From NCBI RefSeq assembly GCF_013426205.1, contig NC_089428.1, positions 1,798,001 through 1,862,000 of the forward strand: a stretch of 64,000 bases of DNA, read 5' to 3'. The translations under genes and the position numbers were made by a program. The DNA comes from Metarhizium brunneum (lineage: Eukaryota > Ascomycota > Sordariomycetes > Hypocreales > Clavicipitaceae). Under the pieces are notes generated by a model. That model searched no databases. It saw only the letters and a program-made list of their open reading frames with translations, and was not told the DNA's origin. Positions 11,901 through 23,278 of this stretch are shown piece by piece (the first letter of the stretch is position 1; the number at the start of each line of letters is the position of its first letter).

Positions 11901-14774
11901 CCTGCAACCACGGGAACCTTGTCACGCAGGGCCAAGGGATAGTATCGTTGCGAAAGAACTGTCGACGGCCATGCCGCAATATCAAGGGCTTGAGCCGGAC
12001 TGAGTTTCGAGGATGGTAGCCTTCCCTCGTCCCGCGGTGGATTCGGACAGGTCAATTTGGCACTCTGCACCAGGTTCTCGATGCAACCCAGTATTCTCTG
12101 TTCCAAATTCCAACAGGCCTTGTTGAGTGAAAGACTCGGAATTTGGAACACAAAGGGGTGTTTGTTACACAAATCTTGCCATTTGAGGCATATTTGCAGT
12201 GTGCATCGGCTCGGAAACCCGTCTTCGGAGTGGTGGTCGATGACAAAAGCCACGTCTTCAACAGAGGTCCCGAATTCGTGCCGAATCCCGGCTGATGAGA
12301 GACGGCATGCCGCGAGATCAAAGACGTAATATTGCGTGGCCCCGGACAGTGGTCCTCACTTGCGAACGGCCACGGCTCACCGCAAAGGCTTACCGATTGA
12401 AAAACTCCAGAGTCGAATCCTGGCCAGGGGAGAAGGATGTCATGCCGCTTGGCGAAAACGGCTCGACGGCATGTGTCTTGGTATGCTGAGATGATTTCCG
12501 TCAGCCAGGGCAACGTTGATATTCTCCGTGCTGTCTCCCGCCTGACTCGTCCAGCTCTGAAAAAAAAAGTGGTAGGTGCGTCACTCGCCAAATACGATTT
12601 TATCGCCTTGAGATCGATTTCGTGGCTGGGCAGCCACTTTTACATACATGTATAGCCGGATCGTTTTTTGTTCACGACCAAGTGAAGCGCACGTATGGCC
12701 GGATAACGCTAGCCCTATCATTGGAAGAGCTGTACACGTTGACCTGTTTTCGCGAGACAAGAAATAGGGATGTAAGCAGTTCCAGCACGTACCGAGCCAA
12801 CCGTGTTCAGAAAGAGCTTGGTGGTCGGCTCTGAATGCTGTAGGCGACTCGCGAGCCGGGGGGAACAACTAGTCGCAAGGTAATGCCACTAAGTAAACGC
12901 TGTATATCTCTCGAGAATCCCCAATGTTGTAAGTTTTGCTTGTCAGAGTCTTGCATGTGCTTATTACAAATTGTGGCGGCTCTGCCGTCTCAGAGGGTAG
13001 GTCCGGCGCCGGCCTTGTTTGTCTATGTGGTTAGAACAGCACGAAATCGAGCATGATTAAACGATGACCATTTCGATATTATTACAAAAACGTTCTTGAA
13101 TCTTTTAACGTCATCCATTGTGTGGTTCCAACCCTCGGGTACATCCTATAGCACAATATCATCGCGCATGTCAAAAGTTACCATCTCGCCAAGCCAAGCC
13201 TTGTATGGCGTACGTCGAGAGGCAGTTGAGATTGAATCATGTAGACATGTGTGATCGGCAAGAGGCTCGGGAGAAGGATTTCGACCCGGAACTGAGACGG
13301 CGAGCACCGCAGATGCCGGCGGCCTATCTTACTACCGCATGTGTCCCGGCCAGATGCTTTCCTTCTCAGCTAACCGCACCGACCTCTGCGTGTTTCCAAA
13401 GAAAGGCAAGATAAAAAGGCAAAGAAATAGACCTAAAGAGCCCAACATGCTGGATATCCAATTCCTGAACACGCAAAAGTTTCGATCCTTATCCCTTCCT
13501 CATTTCTTTCCCCCGGATCTTCCATCATCCCATGGCTCATAGTCTTTCTCTCACTATCGCCGTTATCGGGCGCGAACCTGCCTCGGATGGTTGATAGTCT
13601 TACGAAGGAACACTAGCCGGCTTGTAGCTTCGGAGCGAACATCGGCAAAAAGGGCCGCTAGGTATGTTACGGGATATGAGAATATGAAGGGGCCTGGTCC
13701 GGGAGGAACTGGTAGTCACATCAATCGACTTCGTGTTCTGATGCCAAAACAAAGTTTCCCCTGGCATTGGTTGACGAAGACAGACGGCAGAACAGTGACC
13801 GAGATATTATTGACATATTTCTGACTTGTAGTGTCATTTCCACCAGGATTATGCACCAGCCAATTCTCTATATGTAAAATAACACTTCCATGATAGACTA
13901 CAAGCTAAAACTGATAATGGCTACTCTCACGAGGCTTCAATGACATGGGAAATAGTTTCGGCTAGCCATGGCTGCCACGATTGGCAGCTACGAGTCGCGT
14001 TGAATGTGGACTTGTTCCTCGACCGAATCTATCTACACCCCTTTCCGTTGAACAGCTGGTCGTAGCTATTAGTTTTGCTAGCTAGCTTCTGGTTTGAACC
14101 TTGCGACCTAGTTTTGAGCCACATAGAAATGGCCCAGCTTGTTGAACTTACTAGATACAGGCCTGACTAATGACTAATCTGTTGACATCATTGAGAGCCA
14201 TACCTACAATAGTGTGACGAAGCACAAATGGCACGGAATGATGAAGAAAACTACCAGACTTTCAAGTAGGTTCGCCCTGCCTGTCCAGAGATGGCACTTG
14301 CAACAGTTTAGAGGTGCAGCTCGCAAGCTCCAGTGTGAGATTGTCTATCCATGTCTTGAAGTATGTCTCAATTTTTTGGCAAATCTTCAATACCAGGTGC
14401 AAATTTCTATTAAAAAAATGTACGGGCTTGTAATGTAGCCAAAGCGCGACAACTCCAACAAGAGCCGAGTATCGTGGTAGACGGGCCTGCCGAACTCGGA
14501 GCAAATACCCAAGAGATATGTAGTTTTCAATCGTTCCCATACAGTTCGTTCCAAGGCTGATCAGAAATGTCGCAATAAAATTGTATGGACCTATTGCTGC
14601 TGTTGGCTGTTTCTTGAAAGACACACTTTTGTGCATTTGTCAATTGCTTCGAGGTGCTGAATGAGTATGCTGGAAATCGGGTCGAGTTGCCCAGTTGAAT
14701 GGAGCCTTTATAGTTATAATTAACATCGCACCAGACATGACAACACACTACGATGGCTTCGAAAAGCCATTCCA
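5972..14774. other. Gene desert of about 8.8 kb
   Basis: I found no gene I can defend. Several long open frames exist (for example 7169-8011 minus, 6385-6984 plus, 11231-11572 plus, 12052-12591 minus), but they have no recognisable domain, often no ATG near their 5' end, and overlap other frames. Contents that can be named: a T-rich/TTA microsatellite around 8430-8475; TACGGAGTA motifs at 9860, 10123 and 11149; and a 13-bp inverted repeat at 12099-12150. Between 11.2 and 12.6 kb several frames look faintly protein-like but are interrupted, possibly an old degraded gene. Base composition is like the neighbouring genic DNA, so this is not an obvious RIP island. Confidence 0.5.
12099..12150. repeat. 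Inverted repeat, 13-bp perfect arms
   Basis: TGTTCCAAATTCC at 12099-12111 is matched by its exact reverse complement at 12138-12150 across a 26-bp spacer. It would form a stem-loop if transcribed. It lies in the gene desert, with no gene attached to it. Confidence 0.7.
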
Positions 14775-14846
14775 TCTTCCGTAGTATAGTGGTCAGTATG
14801 CAAGCTTGTCACGCTTGAGACCCGGGTTCAATTCCCGGCGGGAGAG
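14775..14846 (+). tRNA. tRNA-Asp (GTC)
   Basis: A 72-nt intronless cloverleaf. The acceptor strands TCTTCCG and CGGGAGA pair with one G-T wobble. The D-arm region reads AGTGGTCAG. The anticodon stem CAAGC/GCTTG encloses loop TTGTCAC with anticodon GTC, and the T arm is CCGGG TTCAATT CCCGG. A run of T residues about 20 nt downstream fits a Pol III terminator. The discriminator base is G, as expected for Asp. The genomic bases after it happen to read CCA, which is probably coincidence. Confidence 0.93.
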
Positions 14847-15569
14847 CCACATTGTTGTTTCTTTTTTTGGACCCCCGGAAAACTGGGGACCTGTCCATTG
14901 ATGTCAGTTGAATCTGCGAGTTTATTTTTTGCACCACGTTGTTCCAGTTCGCTCTGCAGCGGCATTTTTGGCCAAGACAGGGTCGGGCGCTTCCAACACC
15001 AGATGCTGTTAGACAGTAGCGTCAGACATGTCTGCAATTTCTAAAACGCCTACAATAAAGCATGGTCCTCGGTCACACAATTGTTGGCCGAGATGTGCGT
15101 CATGCAATAATTGGCGGCGGCATACCGATGTTTCCACAACGTGACCAAATTTTATTTGCCGGTGTGCTTTATATCCTTGCTACAGGTTATTATTTTGTTT
15201 CTTTCTTTTTTTAGCGGCACGGTATACCTCTTTTCCAAGAAATAAATGGCATGTGATATACTACAGCAATCATGTCCCGGCTGTGCTTCCTCTGCCTCTC
15301 CTACATGACACCGTGCCAAATTTGCAGACAGTGCATCACTTGATGGCGACTTGGAATCTATCTTGTTTATTTATTCTGATATCTGAAAAGGAAAAGGCCA
15401 GGATACGGGACTTTTGAACTATGTTGGGCTAAAAGGCGACACCTGGGCTGGGCAGCATCGAATATCGTCTCTGATCTTAGAAAGACCTCGTCTACACCGG
15501 CGGAACCGCATCCTCTCATAATTTATTCACTTTGAATAGGAGGGCCGCTCAAAATCTCACTAAGTTGTC
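14847..15569. other. Intergenic, no gene seen
   Basis: This is the Pol III terminator region of the tRNA followed by AT-leaning DNA leading to the pseudogene. No supportable coding sequence or RNA gene. Confidence 0.4.
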
Positions 15570-16720
15570 ATGATGGGTCACCAACTATTGTCTCTCGCCA
15601 TCTACTTCCTTCCACTCATTGTCCAATGTCTTGCCCACTCTCTTTCACTAGAATTTGAAATCCGAAGAGAAATAACCTCTCGCTTAGTAAACATTCATGT
15701 CTTACAGTCAGAATACGTATCTGGATTAATTTCTTTCACTTACGGAGCATGCGAGGCAAAATCTGAGCAAGACAGTCATCACATTATTGCTAGGATAGAA
15801 TGCACCGCATCTGACTCGAGACTTGTATGCATCATCCCACAGAACACGACGACCGAGTGGTGTATTTCAGCCTGTAATAAGGATGATGCGTTGGCCGGCC
15901 GAAGCCCACCGCAGAATGTATATAGAGTGGTGAATAGAACGACCACTAGACGACGGGCCCGTCTGTATACGTTTCATGCCCTACCACACGAGTGAGCAAG
16001 AGTGCTCGGCTGACATTGCGTCACGAGTCACAGAGCCCATCGCCATGACAGGAGCCAGCGGCACTGATACGCCGCGACCCTGGTTTGACGGGGCGAAGCA
16101 TCTGTCTCGAAAAGAGCCTGGTATGATTGATGTCAGCGCCGCCAAGAGCAAAAAGATTGCCATTGCGGGAGCTGACACGTTCGGTCTGATGACCCACCTG
16201 GTCTTACACCAGGCAGGCTTTACAAAAATAATCATGCTCGAGGGGAGCAACCGTATCGGTGGTCGAGTTCATAGAGCCTACTTATCTGGCGGGCTGTTAG
16301 ACTATTCTTAGCAGGAAAGAGAGGCGATGAGAGTACCGGCAGACTAACTCATCACTTTCCGTGCCCTCTATACTGGACCCTGGAACAGAATCTATAAGCA
16401 AAAAGCTGCAAATAAATATACCCAGCAATAAATTCACCACTGAAGCGGCCAAAAACATGTACAGACCTCACAGGGAGTAGAATGACGGTGGCATCAACGG
16501 GCAGCAAGGAGACCGCCGGTCTGAGTTTGCCTACATATCACAATATCTAAAGGGAAGCCTCAACAGCACCGACTCTTTGGCTTCCGGCAAGATGACTAGG
16601 TCAGCTTCTGGGATTGGGCCCATCGCATCTGCGGCTGCGAGGCAATTTCAAGGCGTGGTATGCGAGGGGAGAATAGTTGACTCACTATTGTTTCCCATAC
16701 ATCAGTCTCGATAGATAGCT
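15570..16720 (+). pseudogene. Decayed secreted L-amino-acid-oxidase (FAD) pseudogene
   Basis: Three pieces in different reading frames look like the first third of a fungal secreted L-amino-acid oxidase. Piece 1 (15570-15995) has a signal-peptide-like N terminus and an N-terminal extension of the kind I recall preceding the FAD domain. Piece 2 (about 16045-16311, another frame) carries the Rossmann strand, GLMTHLVLHQAGFTKI, the acidic ribose-binding residue, and GSNRIGGRVH, the amine-oxidase signature. It ends at a TAG just after DYS. Piece 3 (about 16454-16720, a third frame) has NMYRPHRE, a TAG, then NDGGINGQQGD and EFAYISQYLKGSLNSTD. The GxGxxG motif is damaged (GADTFG), and no C-terminal two thirds follow. 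Two frame changes plus two stops make it non-functional. The family assignment is by recognition, without an alignment. Confidence 0.72.
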
Positions 16721-18075
16721 GCCATGGTGCTTCCAATTTGTACAACTTGTAATGTTTGGCTGGCGTTGAGCCGCTTCCGATAGCGACTGTCCAGGTGTCG
16801 ATGCCTCATGCTCTGGGGCATGCTTTTTCTGCTTAAAAAAGTTCATTATGAAGCAAAGAGGTAATAATCTTTGTTAGATGCTAGCTTACTAAGGAAAAAA
16901 AAACCTAGCTGTGTCCGTGCTGTATCCTGGCAATGGATGCTCCTCGGACGTAGTTGTATGCGGGAGTCTCTGAGCACAAGTCGCGTCACACAAGCACAAT
17001 TGTACACAAGGAGTGCATGCTGAGCAGTATAATGCAAGGGCCTCTTTGAGGTGGTACGGGCCTTCAGTATGGACAATGAATACATGTGTACTCGCATGAT
17101 CAACGGGCTTGATGAGTCCTTTGTGCTTCCAATGGTTTCTTTGTTGCGCGGTGCAGATTGATGCGGAGAAGACCTCCGTGGTACAGTTTCAGCGCCTTTG
17201 CGTAGATCAAAGGAAAAGTTCGGCTTTACACATTCAAGCCACGGGCTTAACTGGGCTTAAAAGATAACTCAGCCCATCCGACGGCAGACACAGAGCATGC
17301 CCGTGTGTCTAGGACAAAGGAACACAAAGAAGCCCTGGATCATGAGAAAGAAAGGAGGAAAGCAGGGGCCGGGCTCCCACTCAATGCGTTCTTTCATCAT
17401 GGCCAGACGGTGTGCCAGCCCAGAAAGTCTCGGTACTGGGTGTGCTCGGCTTCAGAAAGCAAACATGATATCCTGCAGACCGCGTGGAAACGTTACTGGC
17501 TTACAAAACCGTGTCCAGCACAAAAGTTGAACATGGCTCCCTTCTGATATGTCAGTTTGCTCCTAGCCGCTCCAAGAGGCGTGCATCCTAAGCCACACTT
17601 CGACAAAGGACCTGGCCTTGCATTCATATCGTCAAGATGCATGTTCATGCCTCGTATACCGAACAGAGCATGTGTGTGAATTCGAGTCCCAAGAGACCTT
17701 CACTCTGTCCCTTGAAGGAGTCGGACTACAAGATAATAGTAATCAGGCGCTGTTCGCGCATCTGACAACTCCCATTCAGCGATGGGTTGTCGAAACATGG
17801 CCTTTCAGTGAACCCATGTGGCCATCAACAGCTGCAGGCATTGTAGTCCAGATGAACACCACACATGTCTTGAACACTCGTCGTGCAGCGTCTTTTCAAC
17901 GAGACGAACCCGACAAGCTGACCAAGACTGTATCGACAAACGCCAGAGTCCCCCAGGGCATTAAATACTGCGACACTCGGCGCTCCATCGTGGTTCCTGG
18001 CATACTCCGCAACGACAACCAACCTTTCCACCACTTCCCCAGATAGAACAACAGCTCCGATTCTGAAAGCTCGCC
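16721..18075. other. Intergenic, no firm gene
   Basis: The oxidase remnant fades out at about 16720. An open frame at 17618-18046 (plus, 142 codons) lacks any recognisable feature. The C/A-rich stretch 17960-18075, with ATTAAATA near 17962, looks like promoter and leader of the next gene. Confidence 0.35.
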
Positions 18076-18756
18076 ATGGCCCCAGGAGGACATCGAGACT
18101 CTCCCCCAAACCCTCCCCCAAACTCTCCCCAAGGCCCCTACCAAGACCTGGTCCAACCCTTGAGTCGACCCCGCTATGAAGAGACGGTGGCCGACATGGA
18201 TGAACAGTTCAGGCGCGAACCTCGGGCGTACTCGTTCCAGGGCTCGAACTTCGCAGACGACGGCAGGGACATGGACCAAGGCTCTGACTACACGCGAGGA
18301 TCGTCCCAAACAGCCTCCCAGCCCCACCAAGTCTTCAACAACTGCCACGTCTATATAGGCTCGAATCAATATGCCAAAGGCTGTGGCCGAAATTCATCGA
18401 GACAAACAGGCTCCCAGCCCCCCCGAGTCTGCGAAAACCGCAATGCCAATATCGGCCCCGGTGAAGATTCCTACTCCCCGTCGAGGTCTTGGCGCACTAT
18501 CGACGATGGAAGAAGCCCCGTCAATCAGAACATGTATGTCCCCGCGTACCGCCCTGGAGAATCCTCGTTTGACGGGCCCGGTGATCTTTCTCCGGCCGGG
18601 CGCGTGGTTACACGCGAGCAGCCATTCGAGGACACTGGCCGCACATGCTGTAACCACCACCACCACTGCTGCTGCTGCTGCTGCCACGGGTTTACGCTTG
18701 TAAGAAAGAGCCATTCTGCCGAAATTAGGGGATTTCGAGGTATCATTTGGTCTTGA
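18076..18756 (+). CDS. Hypothetical low-complexity protein with His/Cys cluster
   Basis: An intronless 226-codon frame. The ATG sits in a good fungal context (GCCATGG) behind a C/A-rich leader and an ATTAAATA box about 110 bp upstream, which supports a real promoter. The protein starts Pro/Asn-rich. It then has two related segments around a SQP core (SSQTASQPHQVF... and SRQTGSQPPRVC..., each followed by an IG dipeptide after an Asn-rich stretch). It ends with a striking CCNHHHHCCCCCCHG run encoded by adjoining CAC and TGC trinucleotide repeats. There is no signal peptide or membrane segment. I recognise no family. The His/Cys run could bind metal or simply reflect microsatellite expansion. 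Confidence 0.5.
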   Translation: MAPGGHRDSPPNPPPNSPQGPYQDLVQPLSRPRYEETVADMDEQFRREPRAYSFQGSNFADDGRDMDQGSDYTRGSSQTASQPHQVFNNCHVYIGSNQYAKGCGRNSSRQTGSQPPRVCENRNANIGPGEDSYSPSRSWRTIDDGRSPVNQNMYVPAYRPGESSFDGPGDLSPAGRVVTREQPFEDTGRTCCNHHHHCCCCCCHGFTLVRKSHSAEIRGFRGIIWS

Positions 18757-20084
18757 GATCTTCCGTATTTCCTTTCAACAACGCCAAAGACGTCAGCAGG
18801 TCATGCGCGGTCATTCATCCTACAACCATGACGATGAGACGCACCTTAAGTCGACCATGGCCGTGCTATCCGGCCTGCAAGCAGAGGTGTACTGGCTGTC
18901 AAATCCATGCAGAATCAGGAACTCTGCAGTCTGGTAGTTTCTGAATAAAACTCTTCACATCACCAGCTGGCTCCTCCCAAAGCAATGAATGCTCCTTCTC
19001 AGAGCGGCGTGAAGTGAATGTGACATGAAAGACAATCTGCCCAACATGGTGCCTCGGCACTCCCGTAGAAATGGTGGCGCATGCACGGACGTGCTACCCC
19101 ATCCATCCATCGGCCCATCTGGCCCTCTGGAATGTAGAGATTCCTTGTACTTGATATCGTGGACATGATGTGCTGGTTCGAAATGATCGGGTGCAGACCG
19201 TACCTCGACGCAGATAGATGCGCCTACTGGACATGCCAAGTACACCGTATGCCCGGCGTCCGATGTATATACCTATCGCTATAACTGCCGAAAACACATC
19301 ATCAGTCTAAATTTTAGAAAAAAAAGAAGAAAAGAAGGAGGAAAAGCGGCGGTCAGAGCTATGTCTATGACGAGGGATCGTCTGCTCGTTGCCACCGACG
19401 CTATATGATTCAGTAGCCAATGTCATTGCATGAAACGTATCGGCAGTGCTCAAGTCATGCCCGCAGGCTCTCGGTGCTGGGAGCCAGACGGTAGATATAT
19501 TCACAGAGATGTATATTCCTCACTCGATTGCAGGTACAACTCAAGTTGCAGATAGAAACCCCAAATCGTTTCGAGACAGGCAACAAGTCAAGATTTCACA
19601 GCGCATATCTCGACTTGACAAAGGCTTTGTATATTACAGCGCGACTGCGCAGACCTAGTCTTCTATCTCGTCAGGAACTGCTCTTTCTCTAGCAAAGACA
19701 ACTGCCGCGCAGTTCATAGGGCTTCTCGTACATTAATCAAGATTGACTTCCAGCACCGTAAACAGATTAGTCGTAAAGGTCCCAGACGCCGTTCTCATCT
19801 TCCATGGCTTGCGTTCCAGATATCAAATCAACGCCATTGACCATGTCGGGAAAATGTGTAGTGCCGTCTGCGCAAATGACTGCTTCCAGTGCTTCTTTTA
19901 GCCTGCCAGCCATGGACAGGGTTGTTGTTACAGCAGTGACGCTAAATGGGTTAATTCTTCCTCTGACGATGAACCAGCTTGCTCCAGCGTACATCCGAAT
20001 CGCTCTGCTCGGCTTGCCCTTGCCCTTATTGATTGCGACTCCGTGATTCGTAGTCCATGCCACCAAGACAGCCTTATTTCAGGA
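18757..20084. other. Intergenic with one unassigned minus-strand frame
   Basis: Mostly without features. A minus-strand open frame at 19767-20066 (99 codons, first true ATG internal) has protein-like composition and ends just before the SNRNP40-type gene. It could be a remnant or last exon, but I recognise no family and see no upstream exon. Confidence 0.3.
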
Positions 20085-21311
20085 TCATTTCAACTCTCCC
20101 AAAAGCATGGTCCTATCCGATGAGGCGGAGAGCACTACCAAAGGTTAGCGAGCGCGTCAAAAGAATGGTCTTGACACAACTTACATATCGGCTCCTTTCC
20201 TGGCGTAAACTCGGCAGAGTTGACGGTCCCCTTATGCCCAGGCAACTTGTACAACAACTTGCCATTCTGACTCGACCACACCACCACAGTTCCATCCGCC
20301 GACGCCGCGGCAATCTTCTTGCCGTCGGCGTCCCAGCTCACGCCCATCAGGTTCTTCTCCACGCCGGCATTCGCGCCGTCAAATGTGCGGATATGTCTCT
20401 CCGTAGGTGCAAACGGACGAATATCCCATGTCCTGACCGTCGAGTCCATGGCGTACGAGACCAGGGATTGCGAATCGGGCGACACTTTGAGCGACATGAT
20501 GGAGTCCGAGTGCCCCAGCAAAGAATACACAACCGACTTCTTGCGCAGGTCCCACACGCGAATGTCATTGTCAATGCCGCCCGCGAAGATCTCATTTCCG
20601 GCAGAAGACATGGCCACCGCTGTGACGGGGAAGTCGGTCTGGATATAGTCGATGGCGTGTTTACTGCGCGGGTCCCAGATGCCAATGGTGGAATCGTCGC
20701 TGCCGCTAATGATCAGGTCCTCGCCGCGTCGGGTGATATCTACAGCGTTGACGATTTCCTCGTGCCCGACGTATCTGCGTATTCTCGTGCCCGATGTCAG
20801 GTCCCAGCTGGCAAGGTGCATGTCCGCCGATGCAGTGTACAATATTTCCGAGTCCCGCGACCACTGGAGGTCGAGAATGGCGCCCTTGTGCCCGTTTAAT
20901 AGACCGTAGTTCTCGCAGTCGCCATACGTCCTCCAGAGCACTAAGGCATCTTATTAGCATATTCTCGGGCTCAGACCGCGCCGCCCCTTCAATTTACTTA
21001 CTTATACTTCTGTCCATGGATCCCGATGCGATCAAGTTGCCCGTCGGATCAAATTTGGCTGTGAAAACCTCCCCCGTGTGCCCCGACAGCTCCATCACCG
21101 GCGCTTGCAGTGCGCTTGTTCGTGCATTCTAAATATACATTAGCCGAATTCGCGTCTGTTCGGGTGAGCCTTTACACACCGCTTGAACCAATGCATTGCT
21201 GGACGCATTCAGGCGCGCCAGAGCACCCTCTGACGTGCTAACATTCTGCCTCTTGACAAGCATTTGTGACGAGCTGGGGTCGTCCTCTGCGGGACGTTTT
21301 TCGGCAGACAT
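20085..21311 (-). CDS. snrnp40: U5 snRNP 40 kDa WD40 protein (SNRNP40/Spf38 type)
   Basis: Four exons: 21311-21180, 21128-21002, 20940-20185 and 20134-20085 (354 aa, close to the roughly 357 aa of the human protein). Introns are 51, 61 and 50 bp. A short polar N terminus is followed by a seven-bladed WD40 propeller. Visible blades include LSGHTGEVFTAKFDPTG, LNGHKGAILDLQWSRD, YVGHEEIVNAVD, LLGHSDSIMSLKVSPD and LPGHKGTVNSAEFTPG, with WD or related dipeptides closing them. The protein ends SASSDRTMLLGELK. The family is a core component of the U5 snRNP that contacts Prp8 and works in pre-mRNA splicing in the nucleus. It is divergent from the Bet3 gene, with about 460 bp between the starts. The assignment is firm at family level and rests on blade order and ends. 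Confidence 0.93.
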
Positions 21312-21775
21312 TTTGGTGGTGCTGGGAGGAGTAAAAGCTAATTCTGAGATATTCGATTATCCAGTATCTCGAAGTGCAACAAGTCGGTGCGTCTGCAAAC
21401 TGCCAAAAATCGAATTTATCGCGTCACTATGTACGTGTTGCGGCCGTGGTGATCGCGGCTAGGGAACTTTTTCCATGTCGAAAAACTGGGGTTGAGCTCC
21501 AACTCCCACTGCGGGTCTACGATTGGCGGTCGGGCCGGTGATTGTTCCCTCTGTTGCTGTACGTACGTCTGTGACCACCTCCATCCCCGCCACTGAGCTT
21601 CGAGCACAACGGGTTAGTTGTACTCGCGACGAAGCTCTTCTAATTGGGGTAGTTTACGACAGTCTACCTGTTGTCAAGCTTCTCCGGGTACCGGCTCTTC
21701 TTACCAATCTGTCACTGATTCCGCATTGCAAGCAGTCGAGCCACCTCCTACACCACACCTCGCCCCGCCTTCATC
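21312..21775. promoter_or_regulatory. Bidirectional promoter, SNRNP40-type and Bet3 genes
   Basis: 464 bp between two divergent housekeeping starts. No clear TATA box on either side, which is usual for such genes. Nothing else coding is visible. Confidence 0.5.
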
Positions 21776-22504
21776 ATGGCGGCGAGCAAAGCCTCCCGCG
21801 TAGGCGAAGAGTACGTCCAGTCACTCCCCTCGCATGACCAAGTGCCCAACTAACATGTCCAGAATATGGAAGTGAGCGCCTCCGTCTCCCCCTCCTACCC
21901 GCCGGTCATCTAACAGCTCAGGACGCGCATCGACAAAGTCAACGCCGAACTCGTAACCCTCACGTACGGCACCATCGTAGCCCAGCTCTGCAAGGACTTT
22001 GACAATGACTACGCCGAGGTGAATAAGCAACTGGACAAGATGGGCTACAACATTGGCCTACGCCTAATAGAAGACTACCTCGCCAAGTCGAACACCATGA
22101 AGCGGTGTGCAAACTTTAGGGAAACTGCCGACATGATTGCAAGAGTATGTCTCTCGGCCGCATCCCTCGTCCAGTTCACTGACGAAAACCAGGTCGGCTT
22201 CAAAATATTCCTCAACATCACACCCCAAATAACCAACTGGACCTCCGACAATAACCAGTTCTCGCTGCTATTCGACGAGAATCCCTTTGCCGACTTTGTC
22301 GAGCTCCCGGATGACGGGCGAGCCCAGGACGAACTTTGGTACTCGAATATCCTGTGCGGCGTGCTGAGGGGTGCTTTGGAAATGGTACAGATGCAGGTGG
22401 AAGCGCATTTTATCAGCGATGTGCTGCGGGGAAATGACACTACTGAAATGAGGGTTTCGTTGGTGCGCTATATTGATGACGAACTGCCCCCTGAAGATGA
22501 TTGA
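21776..22504 (+). CDS. bet3: TRAPP complex subunit Bet3, with 9-nt micro-exon
   Basis: Four exons: 21776-21810, 21863-21871, 21922-22144 and 22193-22504 (192 aa; yeast Bet3 is 193). Exon 2 is only nine nucleotides and supplies the middle of EEIWK. Without it the N terminus and frame do not join. All introns are 48-52 bp and GT-AG. Bet3 is the core of the TRAPP tethering complexes that act as the GEF for Ypt1/Rab1 at ER-to-Golgi membranes. The conserved cysteine that is acylated in a hydrophobic channel of the fold is present (C77 in KRCANFRETAD). The hallmark YGTIVAQLCKD, GYNIGLRLIEDYLAK and LWYSNILCGVLRGALEMVQ segments are intact. The ending is acidic (DDELPPEDD). This is a confident assignment. 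Confidence 0.95.
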
Positions 22505-23278
22505 TTCGCTCTGGGGACAGAATCCTCATTAGTCCTAGCTTGATGGGTTCATAATGGAGTGTGGCGTTTAGGTGTCATTCATCTAGGTTTGCTGAGTTGG
22601 AATCGCATACAAATCCATGTCAATATAATGGTCATACATCAAATGTTCCAAGGTGAAACCAAAGTCTCCTCTAGATATACCAAGAGTCCTCAAAACATTC
22701 ATCCCAAGTCGGCAAACAAGTAGGCGTCGAAGCACGGTAATCACTGTGATTGATCGGCATGCAGGACGTGGTATGATATATTCGAAGACCGCTTTCGACG
22801 TAGACCAAACATAAACACTCGGGAGACGGTAACGACAACTCCTCGATTTCCTTGCACCTGCCTGAAACCCAGCCATTCCCCGCAGCAAGTCAAAGTGACA
22901 CGTCAAAATAAAAACACTCTCAAAGAGCCAAACCACACACAGAGGGGGGGACGGAGGGGAAATAACACAAGAATCAAAAGGAAGACAGAGAGATGACAGT
23001 CAACAAACAACGGCTCTTTTTTCCCATCTGTAATCCGTAACCTCTCTCTCCCGAGAGCCTGGATCGCCGCATAAAAACAAAAAAGAAGGAAATTCCATGA
23101 TATAGTAAAAGCCCCCTGAAACGCCGTGTCGAATGATGCCAGATTAGAGTTGAGCCACAATGACACACAGAGTAAATAGAAGAAACACTGGTCAGAGCCA
23201 TAAGAAATTCACAAACTTGTCTTCGTCTTTTCATCCTTCCATATATGCATGTTGGATTTGTCCCCGTATCGCTAACCT
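22505..23278. other. Convergent 3' intergenic region, no gene
   Basis: This lies between the 3' ends of the Bet3 and Som1/Flo8-type genes and probably holds both 3' UTRs. No coding sequence or repeat worth naming. Confidence 0.45.

Noticed and set aside
12395..12430. tRNA T-arm-like GTCGAATCC
   Set aside because: No matching acceptor, D or anticodon arms upstream.
12052..12591. 179-codon minus-strand frame overlapping another minus frame
   Set aside because: Two overlapping frames on the same strand with no motif; possibly antisense to a decayed gene.
17618..18046. 142-codon plus frame before the His/Cys protein
   Set aside because: No feature beyond an ATG; its 3' part overlaps the likely promoter and leader of the next gene.
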